Source of the DNA: Alistipes sp.
GTDB lineage: Bacteria; Bacteroidota; Bacteroidia; Bacteroidales; Rikenellaceae
Length of the DNA: 64,000 bases
Assembly: GCF_020026455.1 (NCBI RefSeq)
Contig: NZ_JAHHQJ010000018.1
Location: 1 to 64,000 of the forward strand
Direction of reading: 5' to 3'
Shown: piece by piece, positions 44,723-54,242 of the stretch
How the letters are laid out: every line of letters begins with the position of its first letter
How positions within the stretch are numbered: the first letter of the stretch is position 1
The notes under the pieces: model-generated
What the model saw: the letters and a program-made list of their open reading frames with translations, nothing else
Told to the model about the DNA's origin: nothing
The model's database searches: none
Translations under genes and position numbers: made by a program

Positions 44723-46417
44723 ATGAATATCCGGAAAAATTATACGATCCTGCTGGCCGCATCGCTCTTCGCGGCGGCTTGTTCCACCGATCTGGATGAC
44801 AGCCCTGCATTCAGCCCCTCCGACCGTATCGAGATCGTTGCCTCGATCGCATCGACTCGTGTCCAGATGGATCAGCAGGGGAGAGGCGATTTCACGCCGG
44901 GCGACCGGATCCTGCTGTTTGCCACGGCCGACACTCCGACCGGGAGGGTCGCGCGCACACTGACGCTCGCCGACAACCGGTGGACGCCTTCACTCCAGTG
45001 GAGCGAACTGCATGTCTCCAGCACGGTCCTGTCGTCTTTCTACCCGGCGCATGTCGTCGACGATGCTTCCGCGGAATTTGTCCACACGGTAGCTGCCGAC
45101 CAAAAGGCAGCCGAGGATTTCCAGAACTCGGATTTGCTATACGCCACGCGGAAGGTGACGGAGAACGAGCCTTCGGCACATCTTGCTTTCTCGCATCTGA
45201 TGAGCCGGGTGGTTGTCCATTTGAGCAGCGACGGCTCCTTCAGCCAGGAGGAGCTCTCCCGGGCCCGGATTTCTGCGAAAGCCATCCGTCAAACCTGGGT
45301 GGACTGCATGACGGGAACAACCACCCTCCCTGCCGGCAGTGCCGCGGAACCCGTCGTGCTGCACCATGCGCAGGGGGCGGTCTATATGGCTGTGGTCTGC
45401 CCTCAGCCCGTGGCCGACGACTGGAGGACGGACCATTGGCTGCGTATCGAAATCGGCGGTAAATCGTTTCTCTACCAGGCACCCGAGACGTTGGGCGACC
45501 GGTCGGCCTTCACGGAGCTCCAGCCGGGGAAACAGGTTACGCTCAACATCACGCTGAAACGGAAGGAAGAGGATACCGATTGGCGCAACAAGACGGTCTG
45601 GACATACGGAATCAACCACCCGTCGGTGGACCAATGGGGCTACACCATGACCAATCCGTATGAGGAACGAGGGCTGAAGTGGGACACCTCCTACGGCTGG
45701 TATGACTGCAACAAGCGCTACCCCAACGGCGGAGCCGGAAACAACGACTCCAATTTGTGCTGGGCGGCGTCCTGCTCCAACATGCTGTATTGGTGGCTGG
45801 ATCAGAACAAGCATTATATTGACCGATACGGCAAATATGCCGGTCCCACGGAGTATGTAAATTCGCTGGATTGCGAGATTTTCGAGTTGTACAAGAAGAA
45901 TTTCCCGAATACGGGCAATGATGTCTCTGCGGCCCTGAGCTGGTTCCTCACCGGGAAATATGGCATGACGGAAAAAGAGGGGGCCGGTTTTTTCAGAGAG
46001 GTCTTCGGCCCGATCCATGTGGCGCGGATTACCCGCTTCTCGGAGAGGTCGTTCCCCGACGAGTTGAAAAAAGCCTTCTCCGAGAAGTCGGTTCTGGAGT
46101 GTACCATCAAGTATCCGAATCAGCAACTCGTCCACGCCATTTCGCTTTGGGGTGCCGATTTCGACGCCTCCGGGGATGTCAGCGCAATCTATATTACCGA
46201 GAACAACGACCGGGATCTGGCCGAACAGAACGAATATGAGGATTATAAGGGCCGGAAGATCACCCAGGCCGGAATGATTCGGAAGAGGGTCCAGAAGAAG
46301 GCCGACGGATCCTATTACATGGAAAGCAGCATTCCCGGGAATTTCACCTTCAGGATCGAAGAGTTGAATATCCTGGGACTGATGGAGGACAAGTGGGAGG
46401 CCTACTTCGCCCGATAG
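44723..46417 (+). CDS. Lipoprotein fusing a fimbrillin-like domain to an IdeS/Mac-like cysteine peptidase domain
   Basis: 564 residues. Lipobox LFAAAC (C20). Residues ~25-280 are fimbrillin-like (ending LQPGKQVTLNITLKRK). Residues ~290-555 match the IdeS/Mac family (MEROPS C66, streptococcal IgG-cleaving enzymes) from memory: GWYDCNKRYP, then LCWAASCSNMLYWWLDQN with C346 aligned to the catalytic Cys of IdeS, and VHAISLWGADFDASGDVSAIYITENN with H471 aligned to its catalytic His. The IdeS acidic pair (TDSD) is here TENN, so Glu/Asn replace the Asp residues. The enzyme may be an active surface protease; an immunoglobulin target is speculation. Co-transcribed with the preceding fimbrillin. Confidence 0.85.
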   Translation: MNIRKNYTILLAASLFAAACSTDLDDSPAFSPSDRIEIVASIASTRVQMDQQGRGDFTPGDRILLFATADTPTGRVARTLTLADNRWTPSLQWSELHVSSTVLSSFYPAHVVDDASAEFVHTVAADQKAAEDFQNSDLLYATRKVTENEPSAHLAFSHLMSRVVVHLSSDGSFSQEELSRARISAKAIRQTWVDCMTGTTTLPAGSAAEPVVLHHAQGAVYMAVVCPQPVADDWRTDHWLRIEIGGKSFLYQAPETLGDRSAFTELQPGKQVTLNITLKRKEEDTDWRNKTVWTYGINHPSVDQWGYTMTNPYEERGLKWDTSYGWYDCNKRYPNGGAGNNDSNLCWAASCSNMLYWWLDQNKHYIDRYGKYAGPTEYVNSLDCEIFELYKKNFPNTGNDVSAALSWFLTGKYGMTEKEGAGFFREVFGPIHVARITRFSERSFPDELKKAFSEKSVLECTIKYPNQQLVHAISLWGADFDASGDVSAIYITENNDRDLAEQNEYEDYKGRKITQAGMIRKRVQKKADGSYYMESSIPGNFTFRIEELNILGLMEDKWEAYFAR

Positions 46418-46570
46418 CAGACCGCAAGCTCAGGCAGTGCCAGCCAGCGATGACCGCATCATCCGGCTGGCACTCCTTGTTTATGCAGGGCTGTGCTATT
46501 CCGCCAGAGAATTTGGGGCGCAATTCCTGAAGTCCCGAATGCAGACCTCCGAATTGTCTGAAATTTTTGG

Positions 46571-46578
46571 TACCTTTG
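46571..46578 (+). promoter_or_regulatory. Candidate -7 box for the polyferredoxin operon
   Basis: TACCTTTG, 86 nt before the polyferredoxin ATG. An 8-bp GC hairpin (ccggccgc / gcggccgg) follows at about 46611-46633 in the 5' leader. Confidence 0.45.
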
Positions 46579-46664
46579 TATTCGCAACGCCCTGAAGACC
46601 GGTCCTTCGCTCCGGCCGCCGCCGTTGCGGCCGGTATGAATATACTTGATGCAGACTTAAATCT

Positions 46665-48209
46665 ATGTTACGAAAAATCCGAATTGCGGCTGCGGCCTTT
46701 TTCTTCGTGCTGACGACGCTGCTGTTTCTCGATTTTACCGGAACGCTCCACGCGTGGTTCGGCTGGATGGCGAAAATCCAGTTCCTGCCCGCCCTGCTGG
46801 CCCTCAATGTCGGCGTCGTGGTGTTTCTGGTGCTCCTGACGCTTCTTTTCGGACGCGTTTATTGTTCGGTCATCTGCCCGCTGGGGGTGATGCAGGACCT
46901 GATTTCGTGGGCCTCGGGGAAGCGCCGGAAACACCGGAACCGCTTTGCCTACTCCCCCGCCCTCACTTGGCTGCGTTGGGGGATGCTCGTCGTGTTCGCC
47001 GCTGCGATGCTGGCGGGTGTCGGTTCGCTGCTGGCGCCTTACAGCGCCTACGGCCGCATCGCTTCGAACCTGCTGGCCCCGCTCTATGCGTGGGGCAACA
47101 ACCTGCTGGCCTTTGTCGCCGAGCGCGTGGACAGCTATGCCTTCTACTCGGTCGACGTCTGGATGAAGAGCCTCTCCACGCTGCTCGTCGCCGTTGCGAC
47201 GTTCGGCGTGCTGCTCCTCCTCGCGTGGCGCAGCGGGCGCACGTACTGCAATACGATCTGTCCGGTGGGCACGGTGCTGGGATTCCTCGCCCGCTATTCG
47301 CTCTTCAAACCGCGCTTCGACACCTCGAAGTGCAACGGCTGCAAACTTTGCGCCCGGAATTGCAAGGCGTCGTGTATCGACCCTGTGGCGCATCGGATCG
47401 ATTACAGCCGCTGCGTGGCCTGTATGGACTGCCTTGCCAACTGCCGCCAGGGAGCCATCACCTACACCCTGCGGCGACGGAACCCCGATCGGATCCCCGT
47501 GCCGCAGAGCCCGGCCTCCGATGCTGCAAAAACAGCTCCCGATGCTGTAAAAACGCCCTCCAATGCCGCAAAGACGGCTCCCGATGCTTCGCGCCGCCGC
47601 TTCCTCAGTCTGGTGGGCCTTGCTGCCTGCACCGCATTCCGAGCCCAGGCGAAGAAGGCCGACGGCGGACTGGCAGTGATCGTCGACAAGAAGATCCCCG
47701 ACCGCACCACGCCCGTTGTTCCGCCCGGGGCGCAGGGCCTGCGGCACTTCAATGCCCATTGTACGGGATGCCAGTTGTGTGTTTCGGTGTGTCCCAATCA
47801 GGTACTGCGTCCGTCGGGCAAGTTGATGACCCTCCTGCAGCCCGAAATGTCGTTCGAGCGCGGATACTGCCGTCCGGAGTGTACGAAGTGTGCCGAGGTG
47901 TGCCCCACGGGGGCCATCCGCCTGGTGGACCTGGCCGGGAAATCGTCGATCCAGATCGGCCATGCCGTGTGGATTGCGGCAAATTGCGTGGTCAACACCG
48001 ACGGTGTCAGCTGCAACAACTGTGCGCGCCATTGTCCCGTCGGAGCGATCAGCATGGTGCGCCGGGACCCCGACGATCCCAAGTCGCCGCGCATTCCCGC
48101 CGTGAACGAAGAACGCTGCATCGGCTGCGGGGCCTGCGAACACCTCTGCCCGGCGCGTCCGTTCAGCGCCATTTATGTCGAAGGCCATTCGCGCCACAGA
48201 ATCGTCTAA
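46665..48209 (+). CDS. NapH/NapG-type membrane polyferredoxin fusion
   Basis: 514 residues. The N-terminal half has about five membrane helices with NapH-type CSVICPLG and CNTICPVG, then two 4Fe-4S sites (CNGCKLCARNC, CVACMDCLANC). A 21-nt repeated linker (7-residue DAAKTAP repeats, ~285-306) leads to a twin-arginine-like SRRRFLSLVG and a NapG/NrfC-like domain with four more clusters (CTGCQLCVSVCP, CTKCAEVCP, CNNCARHCP, CIGCGACEHLCP). It probably passes quinol electrons to an exported partner, most likely the aldo/keto reductase encoded 12 nt downstream (inference). Confidence 0.88.
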   Translation: MLRKIRIAAAAFFFVLTTLLFLDFTGTLHAWFGWMAKIQFLPALLALNVGVVVFLVLLTLLFGRVYCSVICPLGVMQDLISWASGKRRKHRNRFAYSPALTWLRWGMLVVFAAAMLAGVGSLLAPYSAYGRIASNLLAPLYAWGNNLLAFVAERVDSYAFYSVDVWMKSLSTLLVAVATFGVLLLLAWRSGRTYCNTICPVGTVLGFLARYSLFKPRFDTSKCNGCKLCARNCKASCIDPVAHRIDYSRCVACMDCLANCRQGAITYTLRRRNPDRIPVPQSPASDAAKTAPDAVKTPSNAAKTAPDASRRRFLSLVGLAACTAFRAQAKKADGGLAVIVDKKIPDRTTPVVPPGAQGLRHFNAHCTGCQLCVSVCPNQVLRPSGKLMTLLQPEMSFERGYCRPECTKCAEVCPTGAIRLVDLAGKSSIQIGHAVWIAANCVVNTDGVSCNNCARHCPVGAISMVRRDPDDPKSPRIPAVNEERCIGCGACEHLCPARPFSAIYVEGHSRHRIV

Positions 48210-48221
48210 ACGCAAGAAAAC

Positions 48222-49628
48222 ATGGAGAAGAAAAAGATCGACCGCCGGAACTTCCTCAAAACATTCGGTGTCGGCGTGGCCGCCGCAACGGCCGGACTTT
48301 ACGGCTGCAAGACGAAAGCTCCGGCGCAGAGCACTGCTGCCGTGGGTGAGGTCCCGACCGACGGGATGAGCTTCCGGACCTGCCCCTCGACCGGTGACCG
48401 CGTGTCGCTGCTGGGCTACGGCTGCATGCGCTGGCCCCTGCTGGAGACGCCCGCTGCCGACGGCAACCCGATCGACCAGGAGGCCGTCAACGAACTGGTC
48501 GATTATGCCATCGCCCACGGGGTCAACTATTTCGACACGGCCCCCGTCTACGGGCAGGGCTTTTCCGAAAAATCGACGGGTATCGCCCTCAAGCGTCATC
48601 CGCGCAAGCAGGTGTTCATCGCCACGAAGATGTCCAACCAGCGTCTGGCCGGGCAGGGTCTCTCTCCCGCCCGGATATTCCGGGCCTCGGAGGAGATCTA
48701 CCGGCGGTCGCTTCGCGACTTGCAGACGGATTATCTGGACTACTACCTGCTTCACGCCGTGGGCGGCGACAAGGGCCTTGAGACGTTCAACGAACGTTTT
48801 GTCGACTGCGGCGTGCTCGACTTTCTGCTGCGCGAGCGCGAGGCGGGACGTATCCGCAACCTCGGCTGGTCGTTCCATGGCGACCGGAAGGTTTTCGACC
48901 ACCTGCTGGCCATGCACGACCGCGGAGAGGCGCGGTGGGATTTCGTCCAGATCCAGCTGAACTACATCGACTGGAAGCACGCTTCGGGCCACAACGTCAA
49001 TGCCGAATACCTCTACGGCGAGTTGGAGAAGCGCGGCATCCCGGCCGTGATCATGGAACCGCTGCTCGGCGGGCGCCTTTCGCGGCTGAACGACCATCTG
49101 GTCGAACGGCTCAAGGAGCGCCGTCCGACGCAGAACACCGCTTCGTGGGCCTTCCGCTATGCGGGTTCCTTGCCCGGGGTGCTGACTGTGTTGAGCGGCA
49201 TGACCTACATGGAGCACCTTCAGGACAACATCCGCACCTGTTCACCGCTCGAACCCTGTACCGACGAGGAACTGGCGCTGCTCGAAGATACCGCACAGCT
49301 GCTGCTCAAATACCCCACCGTGCCCTGCACCGAGTGCCAGTACTGCATGCCCTGCCCCTATGGACTGGACATCCCGGCGATCTTCGCACACTACAACCGC
49401 TGTGTGAACGAGGGCAACGTGCCCAAGGAGCGGCAGGATCCCGGCTACCGGGAGGCCCGCCGGGCCTTCCTCATCGGCTATGACCGTTCGGTCCCCAAGC
49501 TCCGGCAGGCGAGCCATTGCATCGGATGCAATCGCTGCGTGTCGCACTGCCCGCAGTCGATCAAGATACCGCAGCAGCTGCGGCGCATCGATCGTTTTGT
49601 CGAGCGGCTCAAGCAGGGAAAGATCTGA
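48222..49628 (+). CDS. Tat-exported aldo/keto reductase with C-terminal 4Fe-4S domain
   Basis: 468 residues. Twin-arginine signal KIDRRNFLKTFGVG, with a possible lipobox (GLYGC, C29). The aldo/keto barrel (GYGCMRWPL, VNYFDTAPVYGQGFSEKSTG, DYLDYYLLHAV) spans ~50-350. The C terminus has CTECQYCMPCPYGLDIP and CIGCNRCVSHCPQSIKIP. Bacteroidetes use such proteins widely, with unknown substrates. It is co-transcribed with the polyferredoxin, so electrons probably come from the membrane quinone pool. Confidence 0.9.
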   Translation: MEKKKIDRRNFLKTFGVGVAAATAGLYGCKTKAPAQSTAAVGEVPTDGMSFRTCPSTGDRVSLLGYGCMRWPLLETPAADGNPIDQEAVNELVDYAIAHGVNYFDTAPVYGQGFSEKSTGIALKRHPRKQVFIATKMSNQRLAGQGLSPARIFRASEEIYRRSLRDLQTDYLDYYLLHAVGGDKGLETFNERFVDCGVLDFLLREREAGRIRNLGWSFHGDRKVFDHLLAMHDRGEARWDFVQIQLNYIDWKHASGHNVNAEYLYGELEKRGIPAVIMEPLLGGRLSRLNDHLVERLKERRPTQNTASWAFRYAGSLPGVLTVLSGMTYMEHLQDNIRTCSPLEPCTDEELALLEDTAQLLLKYPTVPCTECQYCMPCPYGLDIPAIFAHYNRCVNEGNVPKERQDPGYREARRAFLIGYDRSVPKLRQASHCIGCNRCVSHCPQSIKIPQQLRRIDRFVERLKQGKI

Positions 49629-49722
49629 TTCCGGCAAGCGAAGCCTCCTGCCGACGGTATTCCGCGCTGCGATCGTCGGATCCAGCCGCAGATGCGGGGC
49701 TGCATCCGGACTCCCGGGAAAG

Positions 49723-49757
49723 AAAAAAGGGTTGACCGAATGGTCAACCCTTTTTTT
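49723..49757. terminator. Bidirectional terminator between the aldo/keto reductase gene and the second RND operon
   Basis: aaaaaagggttgacc (49723-49737), loop gaat, ggtcaacccttttttt (49742-49757), between convergent genes. Confidence 0.9.
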
Positions 49758-51141
49758 CGACATCCGACGGCTGCCACCCGCCCCCGAGGGCCTTGTACAA
49801 GCCCACGAGTGCCAGATGCTCGTTGCGCACCGCCTTGCTCACCTCGACCTGTGCGTCGAAGAATTTCCGCTGTGCGTCGAGCACGTCGATGTAGCGGATC
49901 ACGCCGTTGATATACTGCAACTGGGCCAGCACGACATATTGCCGGGCCGCCTCCTTGAGGTTGAATTTCAGCTCGGCTGTCCTGCGCATGTTGCGGTAGG
50001 TCGTCACGGCATCGTTCACTTCGCGGAACACCTCCAGCACCTTCTGTTCGTAGGCCAGCCGTGCCTGGTCGTACTCCGCCAGCGTCGCGCGGTATTTCGC
50101 CCGCTTCGCTCCGAAGGCGAACAGCGGGGCGGTGATGTTGCCGGCAGCGTAGGAGAAGGGCGAATTGATCAGTCCCTTGAGCGCGTCGTTTTCGAGTCCT
50201 CCCGTCAGCGTGATCTTCAGCCGCGGGAACCGGTCGGCATAGGCCATGCCTGCCGAAGCCATCGCCGCCTTGAGGTTCTGCTCGGCCTGCCGCACGTCGG
50301 GACGGCGCTGCAGCAGCGTCGAGGGAAGACCCACGGGCAGCGACTCGGGCATCCGGACATTCAAGTCCATCTTCGAGCGCTCCACATGCGAGGGATAGTC
50401 GCCCGCGAGGACCGAAATCTGGTTCTCCTTCTGGGCGACACGCAGCTCGAGGTCAGGAATCAGCGCCGAGGCGCTCGCCAGCTCGACCTTGGCCTGCTGG
50501 TAGGCCGTTTCGGAGGTCAGACCCCCTTCGAAACGCAGCTTTGCCTGACGCACGTTCTCCTCGCGGGTCTTCAGCGTGCGGCGCACGACCTCCAGTTCGT
50601 GGTCCAGGGCCACCAGTTCGAAATAGGCCGTGGCGACCTCGGCCACGAGAGTCATCTGCATGGCGCGTGCCGCCTCGACCGAGGCGAGGTATTCGGCCGC
50701 ACCCTTGCGCTTGGCCCAGCGCAGACTGCCCCACAGGTCGACTTCCCAGCTCAAGGTAGCCTTGGCGTTGAATTCGGCGTCGTCCTTGTGCGCTTCTTGG
50801 TAGTAGTCGTTGGTCTCGTGGTCGGCGAGAGCCTGTCCGTTGATTGACGGCAGCCGCGCCGCCTTGCTTATCCGGTAGAGCTCCTCCATCTGGCGGATGC
50901 GCGCCTCGGCCGAGAGCATGTTGCGGTTCCGGTCAAGCGTGCGGCCGATCAGCCGGCAGAGCGTCGTGTCGGAGTAGACCTCCCACCACTTCCGGTCGCT
51001 CAGTGTCAGCGTGTCGTTCTGCCCGGCAACGATCTCCGCGGGCATGTTCAGCTCCGGAGCCTTGCACTTCTTCTGCACGGAGCAGCTTCCGGCCGCGAGC
51101 AGCAGCAGCAGTCCGAAGAGATATGTTGTGCTTCGTTTCAT
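49744..51141 (-). CDS. RND efflux outer-membrane factor lipoprotein (second operon)
   Basis: 465 residues. The ATG at 51141 (MKRSTTYLF) forms an ATGA overlap with the pump stop codon and is preferred to the ATG four codons earlier. Lipobox LAAGSC. OEP repeats with NAKATLSWEVDLWGSLRWAKRKGAAEYLAS and LQRRPDVRQAEQNLKAAMASAGMAYADRFPRLKITL. It is the exit duct partner of the pump just upstream. Its stop codon lies inside the terminator stem. Confidence 0.95.
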   Translation of the reverse strand: MKRSTTYLFGLLLLLAAGSCSVQKKCKAPELNMPAEIVAGQNDTLTLSDRKWWEVYSDTTLCRLIGRTLDRNRNMLSAEARIRQMEELYRISKAARLPSINGQALADHETNDYYQEAHKDDAEFNAKATLSWEVDLWGSLRWAKRKGAAEYLASVEAARAMQMTLVAEVATAYFELVALDHELEVVRRTLKTREENVRQAKLRFEGGLTSETAYQQAKVELASASALIPDLELRVAQKENQISVLAGDYPSHVERSKMDLNVRMPESLPVGLPSTLLQRRPDVRQAEQNLKAAMASAGMAYADRFPRLKITLTGGLENDALKGLINSPFSYAAGNITAPLFAFGAKRAKYRATLAEYDQARLAYEQKVLEVFREVNDAVTTYRNMRRTAELKFNLKEAARQYVVLAQLQYINGVIRYIDVLDAQRKFFDAQVEVSKAVRNEHLALVGLYKALGGGWQPSDVEKKG

Positions 51142-54100
51142 CGTGTTGTCCATTTTTCTTTCAGTTTGTAAACCCAGACGAAGAAGAGCGGTACGAAGAC
51201 GATGCCCACGGTGATTGCCACGAGCATGCCGAAGAAGACGCCCGTGCCGATTCCCTGACGGCTGGCCGATCCGGGGCCGCTGGCGAAGACCAGCGGCAGC
51301 ATGCCGAGGATGAAGGCCAGCGAGGTCATGACAATGGGTCGGAAGCGCAGGCGCGCGGCCAGGATGACGGCCGTGAGCAGGTCGCGTCCCTTTTCGACCT
51401 CGTCCTTGGCGAATTCGACGATCAGGATGGCATTCTTGGCCACCAGACCCACCAGCATCACCAGTCCGATCTGGAAATAGATGTTGTTCTCCAGTCCGCA
51501 GGCCCAGTTGCCCAGATAGGCGCCGATGCCGGCGATCGGCAGCGAGAGGATCACCGCCACGGGGATCATCCAGCTCTCGTACTGCGCCGCGAGGAACAGG
51601 AAGACGAAGAGGAATACCAGAGCCAGCACGTAGCCCGTCTGCCCGCTGACGTGCTTCTCCTGATAGGAAAGGCCGCTCCATTCGACGCCGATCGTCGACG
51701 GCAGGTGTCGGCGTGCGATCTGCTCGAGTATGGCCATGGCTTGTCCCGAACTGTATCCCTGTGCCGCCTCGCCCGAGATGGTCGCCGCGTTGAACATGTT
51801 GAAGCGGCGGATGGTGCCCGGTCCCGTGGTGTAGGAGGTCGTGCCGAGCGCCGTGATGGGGATCATCGCCTGGTCGGCCCCGCGGACGAAGAACAGCCCG
51901 AGGTTCTCACGCTGGGCGCGGTACGGGGCTTCGGCCTGAATGTAGACGCGGTAGATGCGGTTGAACATGTTGAAGTCGTTGACATAGACCGATCCGGTGA
52001 AGCTCTTCATCGTCGAGAAAATGTCGGCCATCGGGACGCCGAGCATCTGGGCCTTGTCGCGGTCCACGTCGAAATAGAGCTGCGGGATGTCGTTCTGCAT
52101 CGACGACGAGAGCCCGGTCAGTTCCTTGCGCTTCGAGGCATGGTACAGCAGCGTGTCCACGGCCCGCTGGAGGTCGTTGTACGAGGCGTTGCCGCGGGCT
52201 TCGAGCACCATTTCGAAGCCGCCCGAGGCACCCAGTCCCGGAATGACGGGCGGCGTCGATAGATAAACCTTGCTTTCGGGATAGCGGCGCATCTCCTCGC
52301 TGATGTCGTTCATCAGCTGGCGGATATCCGCACTTTTGCGCTCCTCCCACGGTTTGAGGATGACGGTCAGCTGGCTGCGCGACTGGTTGGTGCCCACGCG
52401 GGGGCTCGATCCGGTGACGTTGAGCACATATTCCACGTCGTCGAGCGACATCAGATACTCCATGGCACGGTCTGTCACGCTGCGCGTGCGTTCGAGCGTA
52501 GCTCCTTCCGGAAGTTCCAGCTCGACGGTGAAATAGCCTTGGTCCTCCTGCGGCATGAAGCTCTGGGGAGCGACCTTGTTGAGCACCCACAGCGCCACGA
52601 GCGTCAGTCCGAACAGCGCGAACATGCGTTTCGAATGGCGCACGCCGCCGCGGATCATCCGTTCGTAGAACTTCGTGCCGTTGCCCAGCCAGATGTTGAT
52701 GCGTCGGAAGAGACGGTTCTTCTTCTTGCCCGAATCGGGACGCAGGATCAGGGCGCAGAGGGCCGGCGAGAGGGTCAGGGCCACGAACGTCGAGATCAGC
52801 ACCGACACGGCAATCGTGATGGTGAACTGGCGGTAGAGCTGTCCGGTGATGCCCGAGAGGAAGCTCACGGGGATGAACACGGCGCACAGCACCAGCGATG
52901 TGGCGATGATGGCGCTGCCCAGTCCGCTCATGGCCTTTTTCGTGGCTTCGTAGGGTGAAAGCCCCTCCTCGTCCATCGTGCGCTCCACGGCTTCGACGAC
53001 CACGATGGCGTCGTCCACGACGATACCGATGGCCAGGATCAGACCCAGCAGGGTCATCATGTTGAGCGAGAATCCGAATGCCAGCATCACGCCGAACGTA
53101 CCGATCAGCGAGATCGGCACGGTGATCGTCGGGATCAGCGTCGCGCGCCAGTTTTGCAGCGAGAGGTAGACCACGAGGATCACCAGCAGCAGGGCCTCGA
53201 ACAGCGTGTAGTAAACCTCCTTGATCGACTGCGAGATGTAGGAGGTCATGTCGAAGGGTATCTTGTAGGAGATTCCCTCGGGGAAACTGCGGCTGATCTC
53301 CTCCATGGTTTCCCGCACCGATCGCGCCACCTCCATGGCGTTGGCACCCGGCAGCATGTTGATGTTTATCACGGCCGCATTGCCGCCGTTGATACCGCTC
53401 TCGGTGCTGTACGACGAGGCCTCGAGTGAGATGCGCGCCACGTCGCGCAGGCGGATGAGCGATCCGTCGGGGTTGGCGCGGATGACGATCTCCTCAAATT
53501 CTCTCACCGACGAAAGACGTCCGCGGGCGGTGATCGGGATCGTGATGTCGAGGTCCGTGATGGGCTGCTGGCCCAGGACACCCGCCGCCGATTCGCGGTT
53601 CTGGTCCTTGAGGGCCTTTTGCAGATCCTGCACCGTCAGTCCGAGGTTGGCCAGCCGGTCGGGCTGCACCCATATCTGCATGGCGTAGTAGCGGCTGCCG
53701 ACGTTCGAGAGGCTGCCGACACCCTTCACGCGGCGCAGCATGTCCAGCACGTTGAGCGTGGCGTAGTTCGAGAGGTATATTTCGTCGAACTTGGGGTCGT
53801 TCGACAGCAGCGTGATGGTCATCAGCCGGCTCGAAGACTGCTTCTCGACCGAAATTCCGTTCTGGATGACTTCGGCCGGGAGCCGGGCCTCGGCCTGCTT
53901 CACGCGGTTCTGAATCTCGACGGCCGCCAGGTCGGGGTCCGTGTCGATGTCGAAGGTCACGATAGCGGAGAATCCGCCCGAGTTGCTGTTCGTCGACTCC
54001 ATGTAGAGCATGCCGGGAGTACCGTTCAGCTCCTGTTCGATGGGTGTCGCCACGGCCTGCGTCACGGTCTGGGCGCTGGCGCCCGGATAGGATGCCGTGA

Positions 54101-54236
54101 TCTTGACCACCGGAGGCACGATGCGCGGATACTGGTCCACGGGAAGCATCATCAGTCCCAACAGACCGACGATCACGATGACGATCGACAGGACGGTTGA
54201 AAAGACGGGCCTGTCGATAAAGAAATCCGATTTCAT
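51138..54236 (-). CDS. RND efflux pump, HAE1/AcrB family (second operon)
   Basis: 1032 residues. FFIDRPVFSTVLSIVIVIVGL at TM1, TM4 AIGIVVDDAIVVVEAVERTMDEEGLSP with the proton-relay Asp pair, and GLVMLVGLVAKNAILIVEFAKDE in TM10. Full length. It resembles the broad-substrate drug exporters. It is only distantly related to the pump at 36355-39540, so it was acquired or duplicated separately. It lies 6 nt after the adaptor gene. Confidence 0.97.
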   Translation of the reverse strand: MKSDFFIDRPVFSTVLSIVIVIVGLLGLMMLPVDQYPRIVPPVVKITASYPGASAQTVTQAVATPIEQELNGTPGMLYMESTNSNSGGFSAIVTFDIDTDPDLAAVEIQNRVKQAEARLPAEVIQNGISVEKQSSSRLMTITLLSNDPKFDEIYLSNYATLNVLDMLRRVKGVGSLSNVGSRYYAMQIWVQPDRLANLGLTVQDLQKALKDQNRESAAGVLGQQPITDLDITIPITARGRLSSVREFEEIVIRANPDGSLIRLRDVARISLEASSYSTESGINGGNAAVININMLPGANAMEVARSVRETMEEISRSFPEGISYKIPFDMTSYISQSIKEVYYTLFEALLLVILVVYLSLQNWRATLIPTITVPISLIGTFGVMLAFGFSLNMMTLLGLILAIGIVVDDAIVVVEAVERTMDEEGLSPYEATKKAMSGLGSAIIATSLVLCAVFIPVSFLSGITGQLYRQFTITIAVSVLISTFVALTLSPALCALILRPDSGKKKNRLFRRINIWLGNGTKFYERMIRGGVRHSKRMFALFGLTLVALWVLNKVAPQSFMPQEDQGYFTVELELPEGATLERTRSVTDRAMEYLMSLDDVEYVLNVTGSSPRVGTNQSRSQLTVILKPWEERKSADIRQLMNDISEEMRRYPESKVYLSTPPVIPGLGASGGFEMVLEARGNASYNDLQRAVDTLLYHASKRKELTGLSSSMQNDIPQLYFDVDRDKAQMLGVPMADIFSTMKSFTGSVYVNDFNMFNRIYRVYIQAEAPYRAQRENLGLFFVRGADQAMIPITALGTTSYTTGPGTIRRFNMFNAATISGEAAQGYSSGQAMAILEQIARRHLPSTIGVEWSGLSYQEKHVSGQTGYVLALVFLFVFLFLAAQYESWMIPVAVILSLPIAGIGAYLGNWACGLENNIYFQIGLVMLVGLVAKNAILIVEFAKDEVEKGRDLLTAVILAARLRFRPIVMTSLAFILGMLPLVFASGPGSASRQGIGTGVFFGMLVAITVGIVFVPLFFVWVYKLKEKWTTR

Positions 54237-54242
54237 GGCTCG

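Noticed and set aside
46668..49217. An 849-codon minus-strand frame opposite the polyferredoxin and aldo/keto reductase genes
   Set aside because: Mirror of two clear coding genes on the plus strand; no recognisable motif.
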